A stretch of 64,000 nucleotides of DNA from Vitis vinifera. Its lineage: Eukaryota; Streptophyta; Magnoliopsida; Vitales; Vitaceae. The notes under the pieces were generated by a model, which saw nothing but the letters and a program-made list of their open reading frames with translations, was not told the origin of the DNA and searched no databases. The position numbers and the translations under genes are program-made. The DNA lies in assembly GCF_030704535.1 (NCBI RefSeq), contig NC_081818.1, positions 9,041,501 through 9,105,500 on the forward strand, in the 5' to 3' direction. This document shows, piece by piece, positions 35,360 to 48,766 of the stretch; positions within the stretch are counted from its first letter, which is position 1; each line of letters starts with the position of its first letter.

Positions 35360-35367
35360 ATTAATAT

Positions 35368-38199
35368 AAATTTAATTTAATTTAATTTAAAAATAATTTT
35401 TCAAATACTTTGTTTTCATAAAATTACCAAAAAAAAATATATATATATTTTCTACCTTAAAAACAATTATTAAAAAAATAATAAAATATGAAAACAAACT
35501 TATATTTTTTTTCTTTTTTCTTTTTTCTAATTTTCTCAATAAAAAATAAATTTTAGATCAAATGATATTTAATTTGTTACATTAAAATCATTCTAGTAAT
35601 TTTTAAAAATAATCTAAAATTAAACAATTAATCTAATTAATACCAAAAATTCCTTGACTAAAATTGATCCACAATAATTGGTCAGGAAATATTTAAATAT
35701 AATAATAAAATTATCTTATTTATATATCTTAAAAAACAAATTATGTTTACTTTTATAATTCATTTTAAACAAAATATTATTAACAATTATAATTTTCAAA
35801 ATATTTTTATTCATTCAAAAAATTAAATACAATTTATGCCTTTATTAACATCCATAATTAATAATATGAGCATTCATATTTAACTAATAATTCTGTAATT
35901 TTTCCACCATTTGTAGAATATTTTATTTCAGAATGGCTTTGAATCTAAAAGGAATTCTATGCAGAATGGGTCACAGCTTAGGTAAATGGGGAAACTGGGC
36001 TGGTCCAGAAACCGCAAGCCCATCCTAATAGGTGGGCCTCTTGAGAGGCCACCTTCCTTGTCCAGATGATCTAGGGGATGATATTCGTAGGCGAATGGGC
36101 CAAGCCCACAATTGTAGCCCATTATTAGTTCTGAAGTTTAGACAAGGCTGTTATTGAAATCTATTTTGACATATTTTCCCATTTTGATAAAAGAAAAATT
36201 TCATATTACAACAATCCAATTTGGGTTGGACTTGGGTCGGTGGAACCCAACTCAATCCAACTTTAGGCAGGCTTGGGTAGCCCTTTTGTAATTTGGGTTG
36301 GGCTTGGACAAAAATAAAAAATAAAAAATAAAAAATAAAAACAACTAATTCGAATTAAATTGAGGTTGATCTTAAGTTCGGACGTGAAATCAAACTCAAA
36401 TTAAGTATTTAATAATTTTAATTAAATAATTGTAAGTATATATAATAAATTATTGAATTGTATACTATATAGTTTAACTAGTTATATTTAAATTTAATTA
36501 ACTTTAAGAATTTAATTAATCAAATTGTTTATTTATATAAAACTAAATAAATTAACTTCTTATCTATTAAAATTAAATTGCTTTTCATCTATCAGGCCTT
36601 ATATTACATTGATGGATTTGACTACATAATGGAATGAAAACTTCTATTGTCAAGTTTTCTTTTGGCATGCTAATATGTAAAACACTTATTCATTTATTTA
36701 TTTTGGTGTAATCTAGTTAACCCGACCCGAGTTTTAACCTAAATAGCTCATATAATTAGTCCAACTTAACCAATACATGTCTAACTCATTTCTTATTTTT
36801 TATTCTTTTTCTAATTCAAATATAATTTGAGAACACAAGATTAAGAAAAAAGAAGTCTTGATTGAGTTTGAGTTTTGCAAGTTGAGTTACAACTCAAATT
36901 GAATTGTGCTTCGAGCAAATGTAATTTATTCTTGGTTTGAGTTAGGATTGACTATCAATTCGATCTAGTCCACTCGAGTTACAACATTTTCAATAAGAAG
37001 GTTGTTAAAAGGTGTACCTTCCAATTTTTCCTTAGAACAATATTTATTTTAAAAACCATTATCTTGTTATTTCAATCACATCTTATGCTTATCAATGATA
37101 TAAATATTAAAATCATCTTTAGAAAAACCATTTTAATACAAATTTATAAAATATGTTCTTACTAAAATTTTATTAAGAAAATATGATTTATATATGTAAA
37201 ATAGTTCTTTTTTATAAATAAAAAAAATACCATATTTTTGTAAAAGGGTATCTGATAATGTTTATACTCGAAATGTTTTTTCGTAAAGTATTTCTTAGAG
37301 AATCATCTATCAAATGTTTCTCTAAAAAACACTACAAGTGATTTTTCAACGTAATAGGTGATTTTGTAAATTTTAAAAAATATTTTCTAAATTTTGTCTC
37401 GAACACTTCATTTATTTTTAAAGCTTTTTTTAAGTTATAAACATTTTTTAGAATTATTGTTAAATGGAATCTAAATATTTTACAAAATATTATTTTTTAA
37501 AATAATATTATTTAAATTAAAAAAAAAAACCCCCATAATGGTATGCTATTCATGATATGACATGATTGGAGCAATGTGTCAAAATTCATATGACAAAGTT
37601 GAATGTCATTAATGGGGTTTGTCTATTTTTGCAAATTAAGGTCAAAATGTAATAACTTAAGAGTCAAGCATTTCGGAAAGTTCATTGCACCCACATCCTA
37701 AGTTCACATGCTCAAGACAACTATAGCCTCTTGATTGATGGGAAATAAAACTACCATTAACCTTAAAATTTGATATACAATGTTGTACTAGGATTAATTA
37801 CTTTTGGAATAAGACAAAAGAAGCAAAATAATTACTTACCCTTAAAGGTCTTACAATTTGAATGGTCAAAATATATCATCCTCCAACTCATTCAAATGTT
37901 TGATTCTCTAATTTTCATCATGGATTCTCACCATTAATTCCTATGGGAGTAAGAGCAATTCCAAGTCACTGTGGGACTTGTCTCCTTTTATTTTCTAAGT
38001 GTTTTTCATCTAAAGTTATGGGAAAAAGAAGTCAAATAATTACATTAATAATGCTTATGTTTATGGGTCTTTTTTTTAGATTTTTCTTTTTTTTTTTAAA
38101 TCACTATACATTGTTCTAATCTTATCTAATGAAAAGGCAAGTTAATGATTTTAAAAAATTTTGACCAATTATGTATAGTCGAAAATCTTTGAGAGATTA
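35368..38199. other. AT-rich intergenic, no gene recognised
   Basis: Holds an (AAAAAT)n microsatellite at about 36309-36341 next to a 'gggttgggcttgg' repeat resembling the edge of a decayed DNA transposon. A 64-codon minus ORF at 35928-36122 has no family resemblance. Confidence 0.35.
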
Positions 38200-38320
38200 A
38201 GAGTGTGTTTGACAGCAATTCTTGAAAGCATATTTAGTATTTTTAACCGTTGAAAATTTTTACCTTTTAATAATTTAAAATATAAAAAATATTTCCTAAA
38301 ATCATTATCAAACGTACTCT
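38200..38320. mobile_element. Short foldback MITE, 121 bp
   Basis: The left end AGAGTGTGTTTGACAGCAAT is matched inversely at the right end (inverse reading AGAGTACGTTTGATAATGAT). The interior is AT-rich. A similar terminus (tttgacagtgatt) starts again at 38331, suggesting a second, longer related element running to about 38900. Confidence 0.55.
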
Positions 38321-39987
38321 AAAAGATCGTTTGACAGTGATTCTAATTAAAATGCTTTTAATTTGTAACTTTTCTTATTAGTATCGATTTTTATAGAAAA
38401 TGGTTTTAAGAAAAATCACTACATGTATATAACAAAAAAATGATTTTTGAAAAATCACCTACCAAGCAAATGTTTGATAAAACCGAAAAATTAAGCACAA
38501 AAAACCTAAACTTTAAATTATAAGTGCTAAAATTCTAAATATTGAATTAGTGGAAGAGAAAAATGTCATGTTTAAGTATAACACAAAAATAGTTCATAAA
38601 AAATAAAATAAAAATGTATTGCCTAATTTACTGTATAATCATTTTTGTTTCATTTTATCAAAATCATTTAAAGAAATATAATTATAATTTTACGATTTTT
38701 TTTATTAACCTTCTGATAAAAATTTAGTTCCTATAATGAAATTAAGTAAAGTTTATTTATGATTCTACCTATAATGTTTTTTTTTTCACTTCAAAATTAG
38801 TTAATTCTTTTATCAAACATCGTGGTAAAAAAAAACTCGATTAAGTGATTTTTTATATTTTTAAAAGTGATTTTAAAATTCATAAAACATGGTAAGAGAA
38901 AACGCTTCCAAACATTAGAAAATATTTTAATCCCTCTCAAAATTACTCATGGAAAATTCTAAATTTCATAGAGAGGAGTAATTTGGAATTTTACATCTTG
39001 TATTGAAATGTAAGCGTTTCATTTTGAGTAAATGAAAATCTTGGAAAATGAAAGCACCCCGCATGCTTAAGTAGGCGGCTTTTGGAGGCAAAAAGCAATA
39101 GGGAGACAACGTTAGGGAGTACAACAAAACAGGGCACGTAAAACATATGGAAAAATGTGATACAATGAATTAGTTCAAGTTTGGTAAGAACCCAATATGG
39201 ATATTTCATGATAAAGCCAAACGTTGTATATTTTTGAACAATTCTTTTTTTAAATATTAAAAAAATAATAAATAAAAAAATCTAGAAACTTCCACATGCA
39301 ATCCCATTTGAAAGTCTTTATCACTTGAGAGCCGACTATTGAGAGGTCCACAATTTTCATAAAAAAAATATTTATTTTTATTTTTTTTTCTCAAATATTT
39401 CACAAGAATTTCCATCCACAAAAGAGTGGATGCAAAGAGAGAGTGTTGATTGTCCCCACTCGGGTTTTCTTAAACCACTCATGAGGAAACTTTTGACCAA
39501 AACTTTTTGTGAAACTTTTTTGAACTTCTGAAGACTTTCAAAAACTTCTGGAAGTTTGATTCAATGTTACAATTTTGGATTGACCAGGCTCTTCAGGGGG
39601 ACTCCCATCCCCATCCCTCCTCTTTCTTTATTCACACCGCCCTCCCTTGCTCTCATATATTACTATAAAACACATGCTTTTGACCAACTTTTGAGAGCAT
39701 TGAAGGATAAAATATCTTGTCGATGTGTGGTGATTTGGTGGCACAAAGTGTAGAGTATGAGGTAAATATGTTCTTGGGAATGATTAGTTCAATTGGGTCA
39801 AACAATCCAATTTTGGAGATTTCATATTCCAACTCCTCAATCATTCCCATGGATTGTGTTCAAACTTTGATTTGAAGATTATTTCAACCAATATGAAATA
39901 GAACCTAGCATTCCCTTCACTAATGATATTCTTTTATTTAATTATTGGGTTTAATTTAATTCCATTTAATAAAATTTAAAAACTTTT
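38321..39987. other. AT-rich intergenic, possible further MITE, no gene
   Basis: 38331-38900 may be a larger relative of the 38200 MITE. The stretch 39420-39760 is less AT-rich with small ORFs, but no family is recognised. Confidence 0.3.
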
Positions 39988-40298
39988 AGGTTATGTTTGG
40001 GTCTTAGAATAATTTGTGGGGAAAGGTAAGAAAAAAGAAATATAAAAGAAAAATGAAAAAAAATGAAAGAAAATAAAAAATCAATAAATTAATTTTATTT
40101 GCTACTCAATACTCATTTTATTTATTTTAATTTATTAACATAAATATTAAATAATTTTAAAATGCATTAATTACTAATTAAATTTAAATATATTTAATTT
40201 TCTTTAATATTTTTTTTTAGAATAATCAAATATGAAAAAATAATTTTTCTTTACAATTTTTTCTTTTCTTATTATTTTCCAGAACCAAATATAACTTT
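39988..40298. mobile_element. MITE of the 'GTTATGTTTGG' family, copy 1
   Basis: Left end GGTTATGTTTGGGTCTTAGA; right end read inversely AAGTTATATTTGGTTCTGGA. Both arms then turn purine-rich (aagaaaa). It has no ORF. Relatives lie at 43114-43374 and 48437-48766. Confidence 0.6.
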
Positions 40299-43113
40299 AT
40301 GAAAAAGAATGATTATGGGGATGCCATCATTTTTGTTAATCTTTTCTATCATAATTGGGGTTTTTTTTTTCTATTTTCTAAGACTAAAAAATGAATATAA
40401 TTAATTTTCAAAATTTCCTCAAATTTTTAAACAAATTCTCTCATTTTGTATTTAAAAAAAGACGAGTTTAAAATTCCCTTTTTGTCCTTGGACTTGAGTA
40501 TTCTTGAGGTATTGTATAATTGATTAAAGACAAGAGATTATTATAGTAGCTTATATGGTGCCAAACCTCCAAGCATAAACAGGCCAATTTGAAGAAGTTG
40601 GTGGGTTGAGTCAAAAGTTTCCATCCCACAATCATTCTTATGAAGAAAAATATTACTTGTTTTATGATCAAGAGTAGTTTATTACACTTATTTAGATATA
40701 AATCATGTCCCATTAGACCAGGGTAGAAAGTTTTCGTGTTTTTTATTTATTTATTTTATTTTAATTGTAGAATAGAAAATGGGGTTTTAAAAGCATATAG
40801 AAATGCTTTTATGCAAAGGGGGAATGAATGTAATTAAATTCCCACGAGGGCTGACGAAAGAAAAGCAAATCTAATAGTTGGCAACTTTGTCCTTTTCAGA
40901 GGTTAGGTTGCCTATGCTCTGTCCCAAATTGGCATGCCTAAGGGAGAAAGTATATCATATTAAAATCAAATATGGCTAAAAAGGTAAATATCGATGGTAT
41001 TTCTATTATTTATATCGAAATATTTGTAATTTAGGGATACCAGTATTAAAAGAGTAGGTATCAATAGGATGTTTGACCGTTTTCCTTTATAAATATCATA
41101 TAGAATTTCTTATATGACATAAAGAAAATTTAAACAATTTTCTATTGATGATATATTATCGAAAGAAGTCAAAATGTTTATATATAGTGATATAAACTTT
41201 ATTTTGTGATATAATTAATATACAATATATTTATTTATTGTTTAGTATTATTATATTATATTTATATTAATTATTAGAAAATATATGCTGATATATAAAT
41301 TGTTAATGTTTTGACATTTATCGAAGCTTTATACAAAATTTTTATATTTTTAGTTAATTTCTATACATATATTTTTATTTTTTATTTTTATAGAAATTTC
41401 CATCAATATTAATATTTTATTTTTTTTTTCATATTTCTATAAAATGGAATTATCGATATTTTGATTGAAATCAATATTTTGATAACTAATTAGATCGTGT
41501 TTAGACAAACAACTCAAATGCACAAATTGATTAGAGACCCGAAACATGATTTATGTAGAAACCTTGTACAACCAATTTTGAGAAAATCAAAGAATAAATG
41601 AGCACTTTGTGGAAACTAATATACTAGACATTAAATTATGAGGTATAGAATTGCAATAAACCATGCATCCAACTCTAAGTCTATGAAACCTCATCTTCGA
41701 ATGACACTTCTTATTCTCGATCTAAATTTCAACAATCGAAACTTGGTAAAATTTCAACAATCGAAACTTGGTAAAAGTAATAGTCTCTTATGATTCAAGT
41801 ACTATATGAATGTATGTCATTTCAAGGATGTTCCTTATTCCCACGCTAGATTAAAAGTTATGATCCCTTATTCAAGTACTCTATGAATATAAAGGTCATA
41901 ATCTCTTTATAAAGATATGAATGAAATGCTTGATTTTTAACAAAATCCATTGTTAGTTTAAAATTTTGATTACTTGAATTATGAGGAATCATTTCTTAAA
42001 AAGTAATATAGATTGACTATCAATAGATTGAGAGTGTCCTTTCATTGATTAAAGTTAATTACGAGACAATTAAAATAGGAAAAAAATCTTAAGAAAAACA
42101 TCTGGTAAACAACATAAGATTGATTGAGAGTCTTAATCTATTAAAATACATACATATATTGACTAATAAACATAATTGAACTAGATAAATGAAGAAAAAT
42201 GAAAGCATTGCTTTTAAAAAGGGGCTAGATTTACAATCAAGAGATTGAAAGTACTCTTTGATTGATTAAAGTTAATTATGAGAATAATTTTTTTTTTTTT
42301 TTTTTGTGATTTTACCACTTTATTAAGGTGGTGGATGATAATTAAATACAAAAAAAAAAGTCTTAAGCAAAAATTAAGGATTAATTGAGAATTTGAATGT
42401 ATTAGAATTTAAAATGACACTCTCTATTCATTGAGCCATTTAGATTGATAGATGTCCTAATTTCATTAGTTAAAAACTTAATAAATTTTTCTTAATAAGA
42501 TTAATTAATTTCATAAATATATATATGAAAAAAATGAGTTATGTGGTGTATCCACCAACTCTTACTCTTGGCCTACAATTTCTTAAGCTCTTGCTAAATG
42601 GATTGAATGCTTGGAACGCATTAGTAACACTCAAGTCACTATTGGAATATGAAACCCGAATCAGTTTTGTCACGCTTCACTTAAGATGCTGAGGATCGAG
42701 CTGTTTCGTTAGCTTGCAGGGTTGAAAGGGGTAGCGCCCCTGGAGAATTATTTTTTTATATGATGATTGATGAGTTTGTTCTTATTATATATTTAACTTT
42801 TTTATATTTTGGGTTTTGTTTTTTAGAGAGGCCAACCACAGTTGAAAAGTATTTTTTGAGAGTTTCACCATTATAGCTCTTCACATTCATTTTAATTAGT
42901 GGATTGTTGAGTGTTCGTGTATTTTATGAACGTAGGGATCACATTGATTGTTGAACCATGTTAAAAAAATTATCTTTTCCTTTATATTTTGTTTGTGTGT
43001 GGTTTGGTTAACCATCACAAATTTATTTGTTAAGCACAAAATCTTAACATATTTGATTTTGCAATAACATTAATGTTATAATCCTTTCTTATTTTATTTT
43101 GCAAGAACATTTA
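40299..43113. other. AT-rich intergenic, no gene recognised
   Basis: A patch at 40985-41480 is full of 'atcgat/gatatt' motifs like the repeat near 30500, probably a decayed element. A less AT-rich patch at 42600-42750 ('ggggtagcgcccct') is unassigned. Confidence 0.3.
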
Positions 43114-43374
43114 TGTTATGTTTGGTTTGAAGAAAATAATAAGAAAAGAAAAGGAAAGATTAAGAAAAATGTTTTTTTTATATTTGATTTTAGAAAAAAA
43201 TTCAAATATAATTCAAATTAGTTATAAATTTGTACTTTTAAAATTATTTAATTTTTATATAGATAATTAAAATAAGTTAAATGAGTTTAGAGTGAGATTT
43301 AAAAAAATTATTAAGTTAAATTTCTTTTTTTTTTTTCTTCTACTTTTCTTACTTTTCAAAAACTAAACATACCG
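43114..43374. mobile_element. MITE of the 'GTTATGTTTGG' family, copy 2
   Basis: Left end GTTATGTTTGGTTTGAAGAA; right end read inversely CGGTATGTTTAGTTTTTGAA. The same purine-rich subterminal arms (aagaaaagaaaagg / aagaaaagtagaag) are seen as in copy 1. Confidence 0.6.
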
Positions 43375-44537
43375 TTTTACACATTTTGATTTTTATCAAA
43401 TACTTGATGCTTAGATAGCAAAGTGTCGTCGATTTGATCAGAAGTGCATGTGTCATTTTTTTCTCAGCTCTATTAGACCCTTTAGCTTTCATTATTTATA
43501 ATTCTAACTCTCGGAGTTGATTAATCATGACTTTATGAAAAAAAAAATACAAACAAAATAAACACCACATACAATTTATATATATAAAAAAAGGATTTCC
43601 ATAACTAAGAAAATTAAGCTATGATATGTGAGGTTAGGGCAAGCTCAAGAGTCCCATTAGAGTTGTACTAAAATTAATTTTCTTAGAACAATGCATGAAG
43701 ATTGTAGGAGAGAATCATGAATATTTCATCATTATCTACTCTTCTAGGACAAAATTTGATGGGACCTTGTATGCCTACCAATCATAATAATGCACTAGGG
43801 TTTTGGCTCCACACCAAGTTGCCATTGTCCACACTAATAATCTGTAATCGGTTGCAGCCCAACCATTGTTTTTTGTATTTGTTTTCCCAGTGATTAATAC
43901 AGGTTCATGCACCATTTGTCACATCCAAAATGACCTGGGCCCTTTAGTCTCTCTCTCCCCATTTTTTCTCTCTGCAATTTTTTTTTTTGGCGACCCTTTT
44001 CAGTTCTTTTGCATCTGCAAAAAGAGATAAAGGAATCTCTCTCCGCCACACATTTGCCACTTGCCATCAAAGATCACCGCCTAATTCATAAGGTCTAAAT
44101 TTCATATATACAGTGTTATTAAAATGAAATGTGATTTCTACTTTATTTATATTCTTAATTCTATCATAAAAAAATGAAAAAAAAAAAATTACTATATAGC
44201 TTCCACCTTTTTCATTTCTTGATTCTTAACTCATCCTATCATTTATATTTTACATCGTGTCTGTTTTTTCACTAAATGGAAAATACCAAAATATTCGATT
44301 TTTTCTATTCCATTAAAAAAAACTTATTATTAATAAATTCAATTTAATTATATTAATTAACATCAACATGTTACCTTTAATTGAATAAAAAAAAATCAAA
44401 TATTTTAATTTTCTTTATTTAACCAAAAAACAAATACGATCTTAATTATATCGTTTATATTTTAATAACTTTTTTTCTGGACATTGTTTATATTCAAACA
44501 TTTTGTTCATATTCTAATTATTTTATTATCAATTACT

Positions 44538-44581
<44 letters not shown>

Positions 44582-44699
44582 TTAAATAGCATTTGGTGCG
44601 ACACCAAAAAGTATTTTTTATACCAACCATCGACACTACAAACTTCATTAATTAAATCAATATCTTGTCCATTATGTTTATTTTTTGAAATATTTGGTT
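43375..44699. other. AT-rich intergenic, no gene recognised
   Basis: Pyrimidine-rich patch at 43940-44090 looks leader-like but no coding exon follows. A TA microsatellite lies at about 44552-44579. Confidence 0.35.
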
Positions 44700-44704
44700 A
44701 AAAT

Positions 44705-45398
44705 TGTAACGACCCGCACCTAACCATGTAGATATTGTCTACTTTGGACCCAAGGGGGCCCTCGCGGCTTTAAAACGCGTCTACTTGGTTAAGAGGAATC
44801 TCTACATATATAGCGCCATGAACATTCTCCTCTATCCGATGTGGGACATCACAAACATCCCCCCATGCAGACACAATGTCCTTGTTGTGTCTCATAGGAT
44901 TGCGGGACCAAACAGACAAACACCCCTTACGAGGCCAAACAAACCCCCACACCAGGGTCGGGGATCGGCTCTGATACCATTTGTAACGACTTGCACCCAA
45001 CCATGTAGATATTGTCCGCTTTGGGCCCAAATGAGCCCTCACGACTTTAAAACGCGTTTACTTGGTTAAGAAGAGTCTCTACATATATAGCGTCAGGAAC
45101 ATTCTCCCCTATCCGATGTGGGACATCACAAACACCCCCACATGCAAACACAACGTCCTCGTTGTGTCCCATGGGATTGCGGGACCAAACTAACAAACAC
45201 CCTTTACGGGGCTAAACAAACCCCCACACCGAGGTCAGGGATCGGCTCTGATACCATTTGTAACAACTCGCACCCCAACCATGTAGATATTGTCCGCTTT
45301 AGGCCCTCACGGCTTTAAAACGCGTTTACTTGATTAAGAGGAGCCTCTACATATATAGCGTCAGGAACATTCTCTCCTATCCGATATGGGACATCACA
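44705..45398 (-). mobile_element. TRIM retrotransposon in tandem form: three LTRs, two internal regions
   Basis: Minus-strand LTRs start TGTGATGTCCCACATCGGAT and end GTGCGGGTCGTTACA or a close variant. There are three: about 44705-44853, 44982-45128 and 45261-45398. Each of the two internal spacers (about 130 bp) has TGGTATCAGAGC two bases from the upstream LTR, an exact primer-binding site for initiator Met-tRNA, and a G-rich polypurine tract (ATGGGGGGATG in one) before the next LTR. The whole unit is flanked by a perfect 5-bp duplication AAAAT (44700-44704 and 45399-45403). It has no coding capacity; ORFs across it are incidental. Such elements depend on other retrotransposons' proteins. 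Confidence 0.9.
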
Positions 45399-45403
45399 AA
45401 AAT

Positions 45404-46439
45404 GATGAAATAATTCATAAATTATGAACCTAACCATTTATATGTTTTTTCTTGAAAAATAATTTATTTTTGACATAAATGTCATTTGCTATTTCAAGTA
45501 TTTATATATAAGTTTTCAAATAAAAAGTTATTTTTATATAAAAACAATGAGGATATTTTTATCAAAAAAAAAAAGATAAAGAATTAAATTTTAAAAATTG
45601 GGTTTTCATTTAACCTTTTATCAAACAATTCTATTTTTTTTTTTCGCTTGCTTCGATTTTTTCTATAAATTCAAAATAAAAGGAAAGAAATGGAGAAGAT
45701 GACATTGATTTCTTGTTGTTTTTTTGTTATATTCTTGAAAAAGAAAGAAGACTCGTATTAGAAATGGAAGAACTGACGTGTGCTATGAAAATTGTCGATG
45801 AAAGATTAGTGTGAGGTAGACATGAATTCTCGTGGCCAAAATGTTTGAAAGGCTGAGGTAGATTAATTATAAGGACATTTACTAACTTTCATGGACGACT
45901 CCATTGTTTAAAAATAAATTGACAAAAGTATCGAACTCCAAACGCTATCCAAATCAATCACCATGCAATATATCACGGTGCAGGGAACCGATCATAAATA
46001 TTTGAGAATTTTCAACATTTGTATTGCCAATTCTCACTACTTTGTTTCAATTTTTTGTTTTTGGTTGAGAAACATTGAACTTTACCCTAGAGGGTCACTC
46101 TCAATAATTGGTCAAGACAATATATCACCATGTCCCAATATTAATTTTTATATACATACACATTTTTTTGGCACCAAATTAATTATAAAAATTAGGGTTA
46201 CTTATCAAAGATGATGCAATTCCACCTCAAGTGGAGGTGATGTCAGATTTGGGGTGCATTGTATTTGGAAGTTTTCAGAAAATTACATGATCTTATTTTT
46301 AAATTTTGGTTTTAAAAAAGTTGAAATTGCTTCATTAAATTAAAATTCAGTTTTGTTAGTGATTGATGTATTGATATTGACAAGAGAAATGATAAATATG
46401 AATAGAGATGATAATAAGATAATTTATTTTTTATATATA
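45404..46439. other. AT-rich intergenic, no gene recognised
   Basis: An 83-codon ORF at 45963-46214 is not recognisable. Confidence 0.35.
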
Positions 46440-46755
46440 TATATGGGACAAGTTTGAAGGGGGTTTGAGTATTGTTTTGTCTTATCATGTCCTATGTATA
46501 AAATTAATTTAATTTAATTTTTATTTTTTTATTTTTAATAATAATAAACCCATTTTTTAATAAAATAAATTATAAAAAATTATAATATTTTAATTATTTA
46601 AAAAATATATTTATTTTAATGAAATGAAAAATTTTATATTATTTTTTAAAAAGTTAAACCGATGGGATGAGAAAGTTATGAGAAATTCATATACAAGTTT
46701 GGTGCCATTAAATTTTTTAAATGAGACGAAAATAAGAATTATTTTAAATAAACAG
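46440..46755. mobile_element. Decayed relative of the 49429-49916 DNA element
   Basis: Shares 'ataaaattaatttaattta' and 'ttaaatgagacgaaaataag' with the element at 49429-49916 in the same order, but the termini are lost. Confidence 0.5.
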
Positions 46756-47261
46756 CTTAGATCAAGAGTGTTACCGAACCGAACAAGTGCTTATACTTAG
46801 CCCTTGGGGTTGCTTTCTTGTAATTTTAGCCTTATAAAATATTAATATTATTTTTGTTGCCTTAATTTTTTGACCTAGTAAATAGCCTGCAGCCAAATAA
46901 AGACACCCCATCATACATAATGCTTGTCTGTAATAGTGCCATCCATCTCCTATTAAACGATGCTTTCGAGAGTCAAACCACCTTAGACTCCACTACTGAG
47001 GCCACAAAAAGTGGTCCATATAATATTCTCTTTTAGATCCATATAATATTCTTTTTTGGAATTTTTATTATTCTAGTCCTATTGTAGGGTACAATAGAAT
47101 TGACCCGTGATGAAAATATCCCATGATATTTGATATGTAAAGTAGTATAGATGAATCTTATATATGCTATGCTATGGAAAGTTATGTGAATTAATTTAAG
47201 GGGTATAACTTAGGTAGATTAGAACAAATTAAATGCTAACTCAGACCAAAAGTTCTCATTA

Positions 47262-47785
47262 TCCAATTTAATATTTGTTTGGTAAATAACTAAAATTTCA
47301 TATTCTTTATATTTATAGTAAAACTTCAATAAATAAATGTTTGATAAATATTAATAATTTAAAATAACTTAATAACTTAATTTAAGTAATTAAGTAAATT
47401 AAGAATGTTTGATAAAATAATTTAATGATATGAGTTAAAGTAAAAAATAATTTTAAGTAATAAGTAAAAATAATTTATTTATTTTTAAGTTCATATCTTC
47501 ATTTTATCTTTTTATCCTTATTTGTCCTAATTACCTCCATGATTTACTATTCCACAACCTCCATTATTACTCAACACTTTTTGCCTTATTTATAATTTAT
47601 GAGAATAAATATGTTAATTTGATGATTTAAAATAAATTTTAAGTTAATTTTATTAAATAATCTTAATACTTAAAATAAGAATCAAGTAATAAGTTTTAAA
47701 TTAATAACTTAAATTTAATTTAACTTAAAATCAACTTAAATCATTAAATGATAAGTATTAAATTTTACTAAACACCCCCTTAACC
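47262..47785. mobile_element. MITE-like inverted-terminal element
   Basis: The left end reads 'atatttgtttggtaaataac', and the right end read inversely is 'gggggtgtttagtaaaattt'. The interior is AT-rich with repeated 'cttaaattaagt' motifs. This resembles the widespread plant 'GGGTGTTTGGTA' hAT-like MITEs. Confidence 0.5.
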
Positions 47786-48436
47786 TCATCTTTTTTTTTT
47801 TACTCTCTAAATTAATAAATATTCATTTACCAATAAATCAATATATTATTAATAAATCAATAACACATTAAGATAATAATTTCTCTAGACTGGAGAATAT
47901 TATTTTATAGGGATTTTACTGAATTAGTAACTCTTTATTTATTTAATTTTGAAATAATTAAATTAGTTTAATAAAGTGAATTCCATCAATGGCCCATATT
48001 TAACATTTTGTCACTTTTATGTTTTCATTCATAAGCCATTATGATTCCATAAGATGTAAGATTAAATGTAACAAAACTTCATTGAACATGCCAAATAATG
48101 TATGTACAAAGCTTCCATTACATCCATGAAATCTCAAAGGGAAAATTAAATTACAAATATTTTATTATTATTATTATTACAATTATTTTTAATTTTTTTG
48201 CTTGCCAATTTATTGCTTTTTAGAATTTTAGTCAAATATGTTTTTCAAACATAGAAGGTTACAACTTACAGGTAGATTATAACCATATGAGGGGTGGTTT
48301 ACTTTAAAAGGAAGATAAGTCTTGGCGTTCATAGTAAAATGGATTGAATTCTACCGACTTATTAAAGCGTTTATTTTGATTTAGGAAGCTACTATGTTTT
48401 GATACTTTTGGTTCAATGGAACCATGCTAAAATATT

Positions 48437-48766
48437 GTTATGTTGGATTCTTGAAAAGCTCGTGGGAAAATGTAAGAGAAAGAAAATATAAAAGAAAAAA
48501 AAAAACAAAAATAAAGGAAAATAAAAAATAATTTTAAATTTAATAAATTATTTTTATATATTTCTTCAAACTTATTTCACTTATTTATTTCAATTACATA
48601 AAAATTAAATATTTTAAAAATATATAAATTTTTATTGAATTTTAATCATATTTGATTTTCTTTTGCGTTCTTCATAATAAAATCAAATATAAAATTTTTT
48701 TTTCCTTAATATATATATATATATATATATTCTTTTTTTAGTGCTTTCCGGAAACCAAACTTAACT
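48437..48766. mobile_element. MITE of the 'GTTATGTTTGG' family, copy 3
   Basis: Left end GTTATGTTGGATTCTTGAAA; right end read inversely AGTTAAGTTTGGTTTCCGGA. Purine-rich arm next to the left end as in the other two copies; an AT microsatellite lies near the right end. Confidence 0.55.

Noticed and set aside
39560..39760. Possible microRNA or small gene in a less AT-rich patch
   Set aside because: No complementary arm forming a clear hairpin and no known miRNA sequence was found by eye.
42600..42750. GC-richer patch with 'ggggtagcgcccct' suspected as pararetroviral
   Set aside because: No coding domain of any virus or retroelement could be read around it.
44770..45318. ORFs of 66-94 codons on both strands
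   Set aside because: They run across LTR and primer-binding sequences of a non-coding TRIM and repeat because the element is tandem.
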